A DNA stretch of 64,000 bases from Timema cristinae (lineage: Eukaryota; Arthropoda; Insecta; Phasmatodea; Timematidae). A program made the translations under genes and the position numbers. The notes below the pieces were generated by a model that did not search any database, was not told where the DNA came from, and saw only the letters and a program-made list of their open reading frames with translations. Location of the stretch: contig JBCFYV010000001.1 of NCBI GenBank assembly GCA_039000515.1, forward strand, positions 54,120,410 to 54,184,409, in the 5' to 3' direction. This document shows, one piece after another, positions 21,590 through 33,099 of this stretch. How positions within the stretch are numbered: position 1 is the first letter of the stretch; each line of letters opens with the position of its first letter.

Positions 21590-22583
21590 GGGAGGAATAT
21601 GTCACGATCACTGTCGAAAGAGAGAAGGGAGAGGGAATATGTCACGATCACTGTCGAAGAAGAAGGGATAGGGAATATGTCACGACACTGTCGAAGAGAA
21701 AAGGGAGAGGAAGTATGTCACAACCACTGTCGAGAGAGAAAAGGGAGGGAGTATGTTTACGATCACTGTCGAAGAGAAAAGGGAGAGGAAGTATGTACGA
21801 TCACTGTCGAAAGAGAAGGAGAGGGAATATGTCACGACCACTGTCGAAGAGAAAAGGAGAGGAAGTATGTCACGACACTGTCGAAGAGAAAAGGGAGAGA
21901 GGAGTATGTCACGACCACTGTCGAAGAGAAAAGGGAGAGGGAAGTATGTTACGATCACTGTCGAAAAGAGAAGAGAGAGGGAATATGTCACGACCACTGT
22001 CGAAGAAAGAAGGGATAGGGAATATGTCACGACCACTGTCGAAGAGAGAAAGGGAAGAGGAAGTATGTCACGACCACTGTCGAAAGAGAAAGGAGAGGAA
22101 GTATGTTACGACACTGTCGAAAAGAGAAGAGAGGGAATATGTCACGACCACTGTCGAAGAAAGAAGGGATAGGGAATATGTCACGACCACTGTCGAAGAG
22201 AAAAGGGAGAGGAAGTATGTCACGACCACTGTCGAAGAGAAAGGGAGAGGAAGTATGTTACGATCACTGTCGAAAAGAGAAGAGAGAGGGAATATGTCAC
22301 GACCACTGTCGAAAAGAGAAGAGAGAGGGAATATGTCACGATCACTGTCGAAAAGAGAAGAGAGAGGGAATAGTCACGATACTGTCGAAAAGAGAAGGAG
22401 GAGGGAATATGTCACGATCACTGTCGAAAGAGAAGAGAGAGGGAATATTCACGATCACTGTCGAAAAGAGAAGAGAGAGGGAATATGTCACGATCACTGT
22501 CGAAAAGAGAAGAGAAGGAATATGTCACGATCACTGTCGAAGAGAGAAGGGAGAAGGAGTATGTCACGATCACTGTCAAAGAG
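21590..22583 (+). repeat. Minisatellite, ~39-bp unit, about 25 copies
   Basis: The unit is TATGTCACGACCACTGTCGA followed by a purine-rich AGAGAAAAGGGAGAGGAA part. Copies range from about 37 to 43 bp because the purine run varies, so reading frames shift repeatedly. All long frames here (basic RREKGE... peptides on +, LSLLSSTVVVTY... on -) are products of the repeat. The array ends at CACTGTCAAAGAGC. Confidence 0.95.
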
Positions 22584-22689
22584 CTGCCTGTATGATGGCG
22601 GTGCTCAGCTGCTTCACCATCCATGTGGTTGTGACAGCACTCACTACCCCCATTTGACCGGTTCATTTACCAAATGCGTTTTGAGAGGA

Positions 22690-23980
22690 TGACACAGACA
22701 ACTGCACTTTATGTTAAGGGCTGTTACTTCGCATTCAATAGGCGAGGGGGAGATTCGAATTGATGATATTCTCCTCGTTTAACACACTCCAACTTCATTT
22801 GTGTTCAATGTGAATCCCAACTTGCAATGCGTAACATGGGGACTACCATGTTTTGTAAGTTTTCATACTTTATATTTATCACCATGTATTGAGCTCGAGT
22901 CAAATTTCAAATTTTAAAAATAATTATTGTAAGCTATCTTACGCTATAAAGTTAACATCAAAATCACAATTTGGCCTTTCTGTAGGACCTTATAATATCC
23001 AAATATAAAGTTTGAACAGAAAAATAAGTTACTCTTATAGCACAGATAGTCAAACATATAGACATGAGGACAGACAGAAATTAAAGATCCACCGTTTAGA
23101 GTTTGGTTCACATAAAGTGTTAAGTTATAAAATAATCACGATAACAATACTTTATCTTTACGAGAAAGATAAAAAGTTATCAAACTGTTTCATACTAAGC
23201 TACAATCTTCACAAAATTGACTTTTATATAACATTTTATTGCCTTAACTCATATGTAGTCTTATTTATAATATTTAGTTCTACCTTTAATCTGTATAGTA
23301 TCAAATATTACTTATTACATAACACTAGGTTTATGGTTTCACATGTAAGTTCATAAAAAAAGAGAAGATATTTCATATATTCAATATATAATAAAAAGAA
23401 AATATTTCTGTAATAATAATTAGCCAGAAACAATGTTAAGTTTCTTGAGTATTTCATTGGCACAGTATTTATTTTAAATTCATAATGGTTTTAATTATTG
23501 ACAAATCAAAAATGATCATAAGATGGTTTGTATTTTTGTTATGTAATTACAAATTTTTGTTGGCTGGCCTGTTATCTATTAAAATAAGTTGACTTTACAA
23601 TAATATTTCTTTAACAATCTTAAGCTCCTAATTTAAATAAATACTCCAAAGTTATAAAAACATAACGTTAATTAGAATTAGTTTTGTTATACTCATTATT
23701 TTCTTAATTATCTTTTTTTTTTTTTTTGCACAAACTTCATTGTATTTTAAGATTGCCTTCCAAAGTTATATTGGCTTTAAAGAATCAAATTCCCGACGAT
23801 CCGTTTGCTTTGCTTATATATTTTTTTCGTTTACAGCGAAGAGCACATAAAAGAGTAGTTACGCTTCACCATTTTCCACCACATAATAATCGTATAACTG
23901 CTGTTATCAACAAAAACCAACACATGGCGAGGTAGCTTTTTTCTGTTGACATATTCATGCGCAATAAACGATGACATAAG
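22690..23980. other. No gene seen
   Basis: AT-rich DNA. The plus frame at 23012-23356 is rich in Y, I, L and S codons, as expected of AT-rich non-coding DNA. A poly-T run at about 23711-23727. Confidence 0.4.
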
Positions 23981-23984
23981 TTTT

Positions 23985-24055
23985 TTTTAGCACCGCGTCT
24001 AACTACCCATTCGGGTTAGACGCCTATGTACTATTTTTTAAACCACGTCTAACTA
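23985..24055 (-). mobile_element. SINE tail fragment (minus)
   Basis: AGCACCGCGTCTAACTACCC followed by ATTCGGGTTAGACGCC is the complement of the shared SINE-A/SINE-B tail; the rest of the element is missing. Confidence 0.7.
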
Positions 24056-24255
24056 TCGCCCTCATACTCAATATCACCCTTATACTCACTCTTACTCTCT
24101 CTCACTCTCATACTCACTATCACCCTCATACTATCACTTTGCCCTCATACTATCACTATCCCCTCATACTATCACTATCCCCTCATACTATCACTATCCC
24201 TTTATACTATCACTATCCCCTCATGCTATCACTATCCCCTCATACTATCACTATA
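24055..24255 (+). repeat. Minisatellite, 20-bp unit (CTCATACTATCACTATCCCC)
   Basis: About nine copies. The left part is degenerate (CTCATACTCACTATCACC) and the right part more regular. It starts at the truncated SINE tail. Confidence 0.85.
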
Positions 24256-24259
24256 CACT

Positions 24260-25140
24260 CATCTCATCGGGACATGAATAGAGTCTCCTTGGAAAGGATG
24301 TAGGCTTACTATTAGTACATTCGGGAGTCCCCTGGGTAACGTCACATTAGCATGGGCTGATCTTTCCCCAAATTGGGCTACGAGTGATGTAACCCAGACA
24401 AGCAATATTTATTTCATAACGCCAGTATTAGTTACCAGTATTTAAAAATGTCGCACCGGAGTCTCATGACAAAAGTTTATGTTTCGTATTGTCTCCGGTT
24501 TGTTGGTGAAGGGAGATGTGAGATGGAAAATGTTTCGTTTTGGAAAATTTTCAAATATAAATGTTTCTTGAAGTAAATTACAGCTGGGCATTTAAATTAA
24601 ATAAATTCAATCGAGATGGCCCAAGATAAATTTTTTTACTACCCTTTCGGCTATACTCTCGCTCTCAGGTACCGACTACAGCGCTGGTGGTTTATCTGTC
24701 ACTGACGTCAGGTCTGCTGTTGGCCTGATATGTTAATTCTTTAATATAACATGACTGTAATGTTAATTGTTACCGAAAACAGATAATCCTTAATTGATTA
24801 TATTTATTTGGATCTAGTATTTCTATAATTATTTTGAGACACAGACAATATCCCCCGAGTATGGACAATTTTTCGTACTCAGTTCAGTAGAGAGACTTGT
24901 ATTGAAATAATGATGGTAATTATCACGAAATAGCCAAACTACTAGCTACTATATAAGTAGAGCATGGTCATTATTTTAATACTTGTTTTTATGAATAGTT
25001 AATATTAATAAAAAACTCATTGGCAAAAAATAGTTTTTATAATTAAAAAATTTAAAATATATCATTCATGTCTTGAAACAAACCGTTATGATTTTTAAAC
25101 TATGAACTCATCTATAAAATCCATTTAGTTAAAACTACTT
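24260..25140. other. No gene seen
   Basis: AT-rich. No coding, RNA or repeat signal recognised. Confidence 0.35.
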
Positions 25141-25147
25141 CCTTGAG

Positions 25148-25405
25148 ATCCACTTCGTTGGTTGTATGGCATGGGTCATCAGTCTCGCAATAGAATGGAA
25201 TGCCAATGACGGAGAGATCAGGGTTCAAATACCGGTCCGATCTACTGAGGTTTATTTTTTTTAACAGTTTCCCACTCTCCTTCCACACAAATGCGGATAA
25301 ATTACCTCTAAAATGCTTCCTTCCTCATCCGTACCCATCAGAGTGATTAGCATAAATGTGTACAACCTGAACACGTAGTAAGAAACGAGGATGAAAATGA
25401 CTTTT
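25148..25405 (+). mobile_element. SINE-A copy, full length but diverged
   Basis: CCACTTCGTTGGTTGTATGG head, B-box-like AGGGTTCAAATACCGG, CCACACAAATGCGGATAA body and CCTGAACACGTAGTAAGA tail. Confidence 0.7.
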
Positions 25406-25409
25406 TTTC

Positions 25410-26160
25410 TCAGCGTGGTTCGACTGTCTCCCTCTGGTTTCCTTTCTCTCTCATTTCGCTGTTAACTGCTGCGGATCCCTCTAGGAGCGCCACTTGTACA
25501 CAAGGGGCCTTTTATCTTCTCCGTCCTTTATTTTAAAACCTTGTACAAACGCAAAATCCATTATCTTTGTGATAAGAAATCTTACAAAACTTTTCAAATT
25601 ATTATTCTCTAAACTTTTTTTTTTTCAATCTCTTTGCAAGCGTTTAGTGGAAAATTACTCTGCATTGAAGTAAACGGTTTATCTTGTGATCGTAAGAAAT
25701 AATCATATTGCTGACACAATGTTTTTATAACTATATCTAATTAAATTAGGCTAAGAAATATAATTGAATGAGCTAGGTTTGAACCCAAGTAGGATCACTG
25801 TTTTTTTTATTACATTCAATAGTTTACTGTGGGGTATTTAACGTGTAATCTTCAAGCCGATTTCCTAGATCAGCACACGGCTTACCAACTAACTTAATTC
25901 TAGAGTACATGATATACACAATTCCCAAGGGGAATACCTTAATTTGATAAATGAATAACTTTTCTGCCATATTGTGAATTGAACCCAGGACCCTAGTTAA
26001 TGGGTAAACGCGCTGCAGACTGAACCAAGCTTTCAGAATAATGTTATTTAAATCGTCTTGTTATGAAAGCAGTTGGGATATGAATTTTCTAGGGCTCACT
26101 TTGGAAGGGCCCCCAAAGCTAATAATAAACCTACATGCTTTGAGTGTCGTAATAGCATTA
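25410..26160. other. No gene seen
   Basis: Near 25975-26030, ATTGAACCCAGGACCCTAG may be a minus-strand B box of a decayed SINE. Otherwise nothing. Confidence 0.3.
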
Positions 26161-26173
26161 ACCATATTTACAG

Positions 26174-26441
26174 ACCCGCCTCGGTGGCGTAGTTGGCTAA
26201 CGCGCTGGTTTCATGTTGACCTTGACTGTCGAGGATGGGGAAATCGAGGTTCGAATCTCGGTCGGGTGAACTGGTGGTTGTTTTCCCTGAATGGTTTTCC
26301 ACTCTCCCTCCACGAAAATGTTGGTCAACTTCCTCTAAATTCAACCTTATCAATTCCCAATCCATTAGCGTAATTAGTACTTTAGCGTATAACCCGAATG
26401 ATTAGCAAGACGTGGTGCTAAATTAATATATAAATAAAATA
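26174..26441 (+). mobile_element. SINE-A copy, full length, with target duplication
   Basis: A well-kept head (CCTCGGTGGCGTAGTTGGCT, B box GAGGTTCGAATCTCGGTCGG) and tail (CCCGAATGATTAGCAAGACG). It is flanked by ATATTTACAG at 26164-26173 and 26442-26451. Confidence 0.9.
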
Positions 26442-26764
26442 ATATTTACAGGATGACAATATAGTTTGCCACGGATTTTCTTTAGCAAAAATAGAATTCT
26501 AAATATTATCTTTGAGTGTTTATAATGTTTCAATTGTTTTTTCAAGATAAATTGGGACGATTTATATGAGTTATTAAAGTGTGTAACGGTCCATAACCAA
26601 AGTTAAATGCTTCTACGATCTCTTAACAAAATAAAAAATAAAAACTTTATTTACTCTAAACAAGCCCGCAATGATTAAAACCCAGAAGCGTTAATTTAAT
26701 ATTTACTTCCTTACGACCCATCGGAGAGGGTAGGTATTGTGAACGTCAACAAAATTGAATTGAG

Positions 26765-27005
26765 ATTTCGATTAATACCGACCGAACCCGAAAAAGTGTT
26801 TTTTGCAATGCCATCCGTCCGTGTGTGTGTGTGGATGTACAATACCTCGGCTCAGAGCCGAAAACATTTTAGCGATCAGGCTAAAACTTGCTCTCTGAGG
26901 GTTTAATAGGATTCCCCTGAGGGATTTTTGGAATTAGATGTACAACCCTTAAATTAACGTTAATTTACTTGAAGGATGAAAAAATCGCTTTTTTCAATAT
27001 TGGCT
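26765..27005 (+). repeat. Dispersed repeat R2, plus copy
   Basis: Shares with the complement of 56745-56965 the landmarks GCAATGCCATCCGTC or a variant, a CTCAG-rich stretch, AGGCTAAAACTTG and CCTGAGGGATTTTTGGAATT. A GT run (26820-26831) lies inside. Probably an unclassified transposon fragment. Confidence 0.5.
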
Positions 27006-27123
27006 CTTAAGAGTTTATGATTTGATATATGCATTGTTTACTATTACAAATAAAATGGCGTGGTGTGTGTCTTAGCGTTCATTCTAATTTTGTAACCAGT
27101 TTAAGCGGTTATTATCATGTTCT

Positions 27124-27277
27124 GACAAGACATCTTGTGAATGTGGGGAATGCCAGGCCTCCACCGTGGTTCGGATTCCACGTTAAACTGTAGGTCCTTC
27201 ATTTCATCTCACAATCACCCTACCATTACACATTAGCGTAAGTGCGTATAACCCGAATGGGTAGTAAGACGCGGTGC

Positions 27278-27321
<44 letters not shown>

Positions 27322-27329
27322 TAATAATA
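27124..27329 (+). mobile_element. SINE-B copy, 5'-truncated, with target duplication
   Basis: It begins in mid-element at GACAAGACATCTTGTG, lacking the tRNA-like head, and runs through the complete tail to a long (AAT)n. The duplication ATTATCATGTTCT at 27111-27123 and 27330-27342 proves this is an insertion with a truncated 5' end, not a later deletion. Confidence 0.9.
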
Positions 27330-27344
27330 ATTATCATGTTCTAT

Positions 27345-28690
27345 TTTAATGCCAATGAAGTGCTGCGATTACAACGCCAGTTCATATCGTGGCCAACTAT
27401 GCCAATAAAAAGCTTCAAGGTCTGCTCAACTTCTACTGGAGGTGCAGAATATAGTGTAAAATATGGTTACACGGAGTAAAAACATCCTTTTAAATGTCTC
27501 ACCTTACAAACTAGTTACTTGTTTAGCCTAATCGTGAATGAGGTTTTCAAGAATCTTTGACTCTCCACACGAGTAAACGCAACTAGTTTAGAGAGAGTAG
27601 AGGAAAGGGGACTATAGATATAGATATATGCCTTTGTAGATCCTGAAGTTGGTGTGTATGGATGTGGAAAAGGAGTATAAAAGAGGTGTTAATGAAATTT
27701 ACGGCGGTGAATATGGAAAGGAGAAGTGAGAGAGGAGTATATTCATTAATTATGACATATTTTAATAATTGTCATTAAAAAAGTTTAAAATATAATTATT
27801 AAATGTACATTTAACACAAGAATATTTTTGAAGTTATACTTCTTTTGGCGCATTATGAAAAAATGATGAGAGTGCAATTTTAAGATGCGCGCGCATCACT
27901 GTAACACAAAAGTAACAGGTTGAAACTAAACCGCTCATTGTCTCGAAAAAAAAAAACTACCAACAAAATAGAAAGAGAACCTCTTTAGTCGCGCATGTTG
28001 GTACGCTCGTCACCTCTGATCACTGTTTTCATATATAGGCCTATAATATTTATCCACATGTTTCTAGTTTCTACATTCACAACACGTGTTTTAGTTTCAT
28101 ACAAGTGCGAATTATATATATGCTAATAAATTATATTCAGTAGTGATTTAAATTGAATATTTTGATTAATATTATTTACTATTTGTAAATATTAGTGAAA
28201 AAAATTGTGCTTATAGACTTTTTCAAGTGCTCCAATATAATTGAGGTTAACTATCCGTATGTATTATTATTGATAAAATTAATATTATTATTTAACATAA
28301 TTAATACTAAATATTATTAAATATATTATTGTTAAATATTTATTATTGGTTATTTAATATTTACAAAATAAAGAAATAAATTAATAAAACATTTAAAAAT
28401 AACATTCGAATAATGAGAGAATTTATGTTACACTTAATGTAAGAAAATAAATTTATTTATTTATTTAATTTTTCAAATTTAAACTGAACTTTATTGACTG
28501 TGTTGACTATCCTTTTCCAGTCTTTTAATCATTTTATTGTAATTAATTATTTTCATGCAATTAAAAACTATTTTTTAATGATGCCAAAGAAGTATAACTT
28601 CTCAGCGCGTACATAAGTACACACACCAATTTTTTTTTTTAATTTCCTTTCTTACCCTACATCTTACCACCCGTCCCCAGTAGACGAATT
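27345..28690. other. No gene seen
   Basis: 1.3 kb of AT-rich DNA, with a strongly A/T-only stretch near 28130-28480. Confidence 0.4.
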
Positions 28691-28699
28691 TAATTACAC

Positions 28700-28870
28700 A
28701 GCTAGAGTCAGGATTATGAAAATAGAATTGATAGGAAGTGTATCAGAATTAGCGTTTGGGCAAAGTGGGAAACAATAATTTTGGGAAAACCTCCTTCAAT
28801 ACCTATGTTAGGTATTCGAACTCTGACCTCCTAGTCACTGGGAATACTAAGATAGATGAGCTTGGCATTT
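28700..28870 (-). mobile_element. Decayed SINE-A fragment (minus)
   Basis: GGGAAAACCTCC, ATACCTATGTTAGG and GTATTCGAACTCTGACCTCC (complement of a B box) are in SINE-A order. Confidence 0.5.
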
Positions 28871-28939
28871 TATTGTACGTTCTCGTCGATATGAATCACA
28901 AAATATATTAATTGTTTAATCCAAAGGGTTCTTGGAATC

Positions 28940-29105
28940 AGTAAGATATGTTGAGAGAAAGTGCACCCACTTTAGCGTTAAAAGGGGATGAGAGAATTAC
29001 ATGGGGAAAACCTCTCCCAGAGCACCCAGCCGAGATTTGCACCCCGACCTAACAGTCTCCTTCAACCCTTCACTTGTAATCTTAGACGGCTTGACCACCG
29101 GTGTG
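28940..29105 (-). mobile_element. Decayed SINE-A fragment (minus)
   Basis: GTGCACCCACTTTAGCG, GGGGAAAACCTCTCCCAGAG and CCAGCCGAGATTTGCACCCC in minus-strand order, ending in TTGACCACCGG. Confidence 0.5.
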
Positions 29106-29345
29106 TGTTTTAAACATGTACTGACAAGAGTAGAAAATCTAGACCATGAAATACAATATGGTTTGTTTTAATTTGACTTGAGACCCCACACAAATGCTCA
29201 AACGGCTGAAGGTGTGAAATTTGAGATATTTTTTTTATCACCGCGTCACACTAGTACTCGTTCGATTGTACACATATTGTCGTATCTGAGTGATCGGGTC
29301 AGAGGGTGGAACGTTGATTCTCTAAACTTAGTTCTTGAAGAAGCC

Positions 29346-30025
29346 TCTAATCTTAAAATCATGAGATGAACTTGCACGAAGTATTATGATAGGTTAACTA
29401 TTGCTTCTGGTGTTCAAGTGGTTTCAACATGGAATCTTAGAGTCATGAGATGAGCTTGTACGAAGTATTATGATAGGTTAACTATTGTTTCTGGTGTACA
29501 AGTGGTTTCAACAAAGAATCTTAGAGTCATGAGATGAGCTTGCACGAAGTATTATGATAGGTTAACTATTGTTTCTGGTGTACAAGTGGTTTCAACAAAG
29601 GAATCTTAGAGTCATGAGATGAGCTTGCACGAAGTATTATTATAGGTTAACTATTGTTTCTGGTGTACAAGTGGTTTCAACAAGGAATCTTAGAGTCATG
29701 AGATGAGCTTGCACGAAGTATTATGATAGGCTAACTATTGTTTCTGGTGTCAAGTGGTTTCAACAAGGAATCTTAGAGTCATGAGATGAGCTTGCACGAA
29801 GTATTATGATAGGTAACTATTGTTTCTGGTGTACAAGTGGTTTCAACAAGGAATCTTAGAGTCATGAGATGAGCTTGCACGAAGTATTATGATAGGCTTA
29901 ACTATTGTTTCTGGTGTACAAGTGGTTTCAACAAGGAATCTTAGAGTCATGAGATGAGCTTGTACGAAGTATTATGATAGGTTAACTATTGTTTCTGGTG
30001 TACAAGTGGTTTCAACAAGGAATCC
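29346..30025 (+). repeat. Tandem repeat, 84-bp unit, 8 copies
   Basis: The unit starts GAATCTTAGAGTCATGAGAT and contains GAGCTTGCACGAAGTATTAT, AGGTTAACTATTGTTTC and TACAAGTGGTTTCAACAAG. Copy starts at 29432, 29516 and 29601 give spacings of 84 and 85. Copies are nearly identical except the first, so the array is recent. Single-base indels show that no reading frame is kept. Confidence 0.95.
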
Positions 30026-30029
30026 AGAA

Positions 30030-30485
30030 TTAAACGTTGTAGTGAGAGAGCTACCCTACCGAGAGCTCAATATACTGAGCTATATATTATAGGCCGCTTG
30101 TTTATTTCTACAGTTTTCATCTTACGTGGTACAAGTGGTGTATCCGTTAACTTTTGGAACAACAGGGAACAACATGCGACCTTGGTAGTTTCCATTATTT
30201 ACCCCTAATGGGCCTAACTACGCACTTTGATTAAGAGCTGTGTTTCATGCCAAGTCACGTAGCCACAACATATCTACAGTAGATATTATTACCTTAACTG
30301 ATTTCATACCTATACCCGATGACACCTTAGTCACACCTTCTTGAATTACGGTTACGTGTCATTATATTAATTACTATTAATTACATGGTCGCCTATTATA
30401 TTCATTTCATACTACTTTAGGTGTCAGCTGTACGACATAGAGGCCAGGACATCCATTTGTATGACAATATGTAGGCCCTACTAAA
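30030..30485. other. No gene seen
   Basis: Unremarkable sequence after the 84-bp array. Confidence 0.35.
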
Positions 30486-30488
30486 AAT

Positions 30489-30683
30489 GCTAATGGCTAA
30501 GTATGAGGAAGGCTGAGTTTAGAGTAAATGTACCCTTGTTTGCATGTAAGGAGAGTGGAAAACTATTTTGTAAAAACAAATCTCAATACACCCGACCGAG
30601 ACTCAAATCCCAATCTGCCTGTCATCAATAATCTAATCTAACACGAGAGTGACGCCATATACCTTGTGGCCACCGAAACAGGT
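30489..30683 (-). mobile_element. SINE-A copy (minus), 3' tail missing
   Basis: AATGTACCCTTGTTTGCATG body, CAATACACCCGACCGAGACT linker and B box, and GTGACGCCATATACCTTGTG head. Confidence 0.65.
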
Positions 30684-30830
30684 GATATATTGCCACTGAC
30701 GGGGAGGTCAAGGTTCGCATCTCTGCTGGGTACATTGATGTATCACACTCTTCTCTTTACGCTAGTGGGGATGCACTTCCTCTAAACCATCCTCCTCATA
30801 CCTACCTATTGTTAAACGTTTTTTTAGTAT
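30684..30830 (+). mobile_element. SINE-A fragment (plus), head to head with the previous copy
   Basis: The B box AAGGTTCGCATCTCTGCTGG, then CGCTAGTGGGGATGCACTTC body. The A-box part overlaps the neighbouring minus copy. Confidence 0.55.
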
Positions 30831-31194
30831 AATACTGATTTAGAGTGGGCCAATTCATTTTTTTAAACAAAAGATAACTTCAATTTCTATTATTTAGATT
30901 AAGATTGGGCGTATGTGATATGGATATCGAGACTGTTTTTTTTATTGTCTCATCTTAAAACCCATCTAGACTAAAATAATATTTATACAAATGTGGTATG
31001 GTTGAGCAAGGTGGAATTTATAAAGGGAAGGCATCCGCATTTTCACGAAGAAAAATATTATAAAACATTTTTTTTAAACCAAACCTCCCCGTAACCAACA
31101 CACCAGACTATATAAACTTGACATTAGGTCCGTATACGTACAGCCACAAATACGGATGAGCCGGTATTAGAACCAGGGCCTGTGATAGGTGGGA

Positions 31195-31500
31195 GGAGGG
31201 GGGGGGGAGGTGTGCTGGTTGGGTTCACCTGTATCTTCCCTTGTCGGTCTTGTATAAAGGTCCGGAGGGAATGAGTTGGATGTAAGAAGGATGGGTTAAG
31301 GGGGACAGGGGGGCAACCTTCTCTCCCCGGGAATACTGGCAACTCGTGTCTATATTTGTTTATATTGTGGTGGAGGGTTAAAATGAATCATTGCGCGTGC
31401 GCCGGCGATTGATTTCCCGCGCCCTATCCATCGCCCCGCGTGGTGAGAAAGAGAGAGATAGAGGTATGTGTGTGTGTGTGTGTGTGTGTGTCACGACGAG
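31195..31500. repeat. G-rich tract and (GT)n microsatellite
   Basis: A G run at about 31195-31215 lies in a G-rich block to about 31340, and a GT run lies at 31463-31490. Minus-strand frames across these (proline-rich; HTHTHTHT) are by-products. The block 31380-31630 is GC-rich but no gene was recognised. Confidence 0.7.
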
Positions 31501-31693
31501 TCAGTGGTGGCTGGAGCGCCGCCGTGTTCTCAACTAGACGTCCCAGATCACACTCTTGCTCGTGGGTTGTTACCCCGAGACATGGCGGGCGAGACTCGTG
31601 AAGGACACGCTCAATCCCACGTGCGGTGAGTAACCCCAATATTAATAAAACCTGTAATATCATGGATATTAATATGTATATTAATTAATTAAT

Positions 31694-31934
31694 ACCCGCT
31701 TCGGTGGCTGTATGGTCTAACACGCTACTCTCCCAGTAGACTAGCTTACCGATGGCTAGGAGATCAAGGTTCGAATCTCTGTTGGGTGGTTTTTCCGAAA
31801 TGGTTTCCCACTTTCCCTCCACGAAAATGCGAGTACAATTCCTATCAACATAACCTCCCTACTCCCTAAAACCATTAGAGTAATTAGTACATAATCGTAC
31901 AACCGGAACGGGTAGTAAGACGTGGTGCTAAAAA
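31694..31934 (+). mobile_element. SINE-A copy, full length
   Basis: CGCTTCGGTGGCTGTATGGT head, B box AAGGTTCGAATCTCTGTTGG, CACGAAAATGCGAGTAC body and CCGGAACGGGTAGTAAGACG tail. No clear target duplication. Confidence 0.85.
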
Positions 31935-32450
31935 TCAAACACAGTTTAATTAAACATTAAATATTATGCACGGTCAAAAACGAGATTTATTTAATTGAGG
32001 GTGAACAAAGGAGTTTTTTAATTATTTCTTAACGTTTTAATTTGTATATACACTAGCACAGGTGGGGCACGTGGACAAACGCATGTCTCTTTTTGTCTGG
32101 TTTGAGGAGAACGGGGAAGTCTGTTGTTCGATTCTCGGTAAGTGTACTGAGGTTCTTCTGTTCGTCCCCGCAATGATTTGTTTAACACTTTCCAAGCACA
32201 TAATTATAGTGATTTTTAATTAAAATCTAGTTTTGATAGTTATTTTAAACTAGTCAAAGTCTGAAGGTGGAGATTAACTTGGGCTATGAATACAGCTGTC
32301 TCAGTGTTAAACTTTGAACTAAAATAAATACAAATGAAAAATGTCACATGGACACGGGAGACGAACCTTAGACCTTTTAATTAGCGCATCAAAGCGTTGT
32401 TATAAAGTAAGTAACACAGGCTCATTCTCGACCCATAGTTGTAAGACAGG

Positions 32451-32560
32451 AGCCCGCCTTGGTGATCACATGGTCTTAGACCTCACTCTCGCAATAGATT
32501 ATACTATCGATATTTGGAAGATCGGGGTTAAAATCCCGGTCGGGATAATGTAAATATAAA
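32451..32560 (+). mobile_element. SINE-A head fragment
   Basis: CCCGCCTTGGTGATCACATG and GGGGTTAAAATCCCGGTCGG; the element stops after the tRNA-like part. Confidence 0.6.
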
Positions 32561-32727
32561 TTATACAGTAATCCATAAGAAAGTTTTATTTGAAGCTTTT
32601 GATAACAATTTAATTACTAAATTAAATAAAACACGTTCACACAATGCCAAGTTTTATTTACCTATTTAGATCAATGCTCGTGGGATAGAGAGGGCTTCTT
32701 ATAACTATCAGGGTTTATGTGTTTTTT

Positions 32728-32947
32728 ACACCTTGTCTTACTACCTGTTCGGGTTATACACTCATGTATTAATTAATTACATTATAATGTTAGGGATTAT
32801 AAATGTTGAGTTTGAGAGAGTGTGCCCACATTTTCATGGAGAGAGAGTGGAAAACCATTTAGGGAAAACCATCCTCAATACACCCGACCTGTAGTTTAGT
32901 CTATTGCGAGAGTAGCACCTTAAACCATGTGGCCACCGAAGTGGGTC
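32728..32947 (-). mobile_element. SINE-A copy (minus), full length
   Basis: Tail ACACCTTGTCTTACTACC with GTTCGGGTTATAC, body GTGCCCACATTTTCATGGAG, linker CTCAATACACCCGACCTG, head ACCATGTGGCCACCGAAGTG. Confidence 0.8.
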
Positions 32948-33099
32948 TGTATTTCTTTACAGCTCACACGATAACCATGTCTTATAATTCACCCTATTAT
33001 ACAATCTGTCAACGTTAGACTTGTATCTTTCAGGGTAAACACAGTTTACATGATAAGTTACAATAAATCATCTTTATTAGAACATCCGACTACTCGTTA

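Noticed and set aside
21715..22692. 325-codon plus-strand frame rich in R, E, K and S
   Set aside because: It is produced by the 39-bp minisatellite, whose variable unit length lets all plus frames stay open in turn.
23012..23356. 114-codon plus frame
   Set aside because: Dominated by Y, I, L, S and K codons, typical of AT-rich non-coding DNA; no domain.
26174..26262. Possible genuine tRNA gene (good A and B boxes)
   Set aside because: No matching acceptor stem, and the same head recurs in many SINE copies with the same body and tail.
29346..30025. CRISPR-like regular repeats
   Set aside because: There are no unique spacers; whole 84-bp units repeat, and the genome is eukaryotic.
31424..31663. 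GC-rich block with a 79-codon minus frame
   Set aside because: Part of the frame is translated (GT)n, and the remainder shows no family; a CpG-rich promoter was considered but nothing transcribed is visible next to it.
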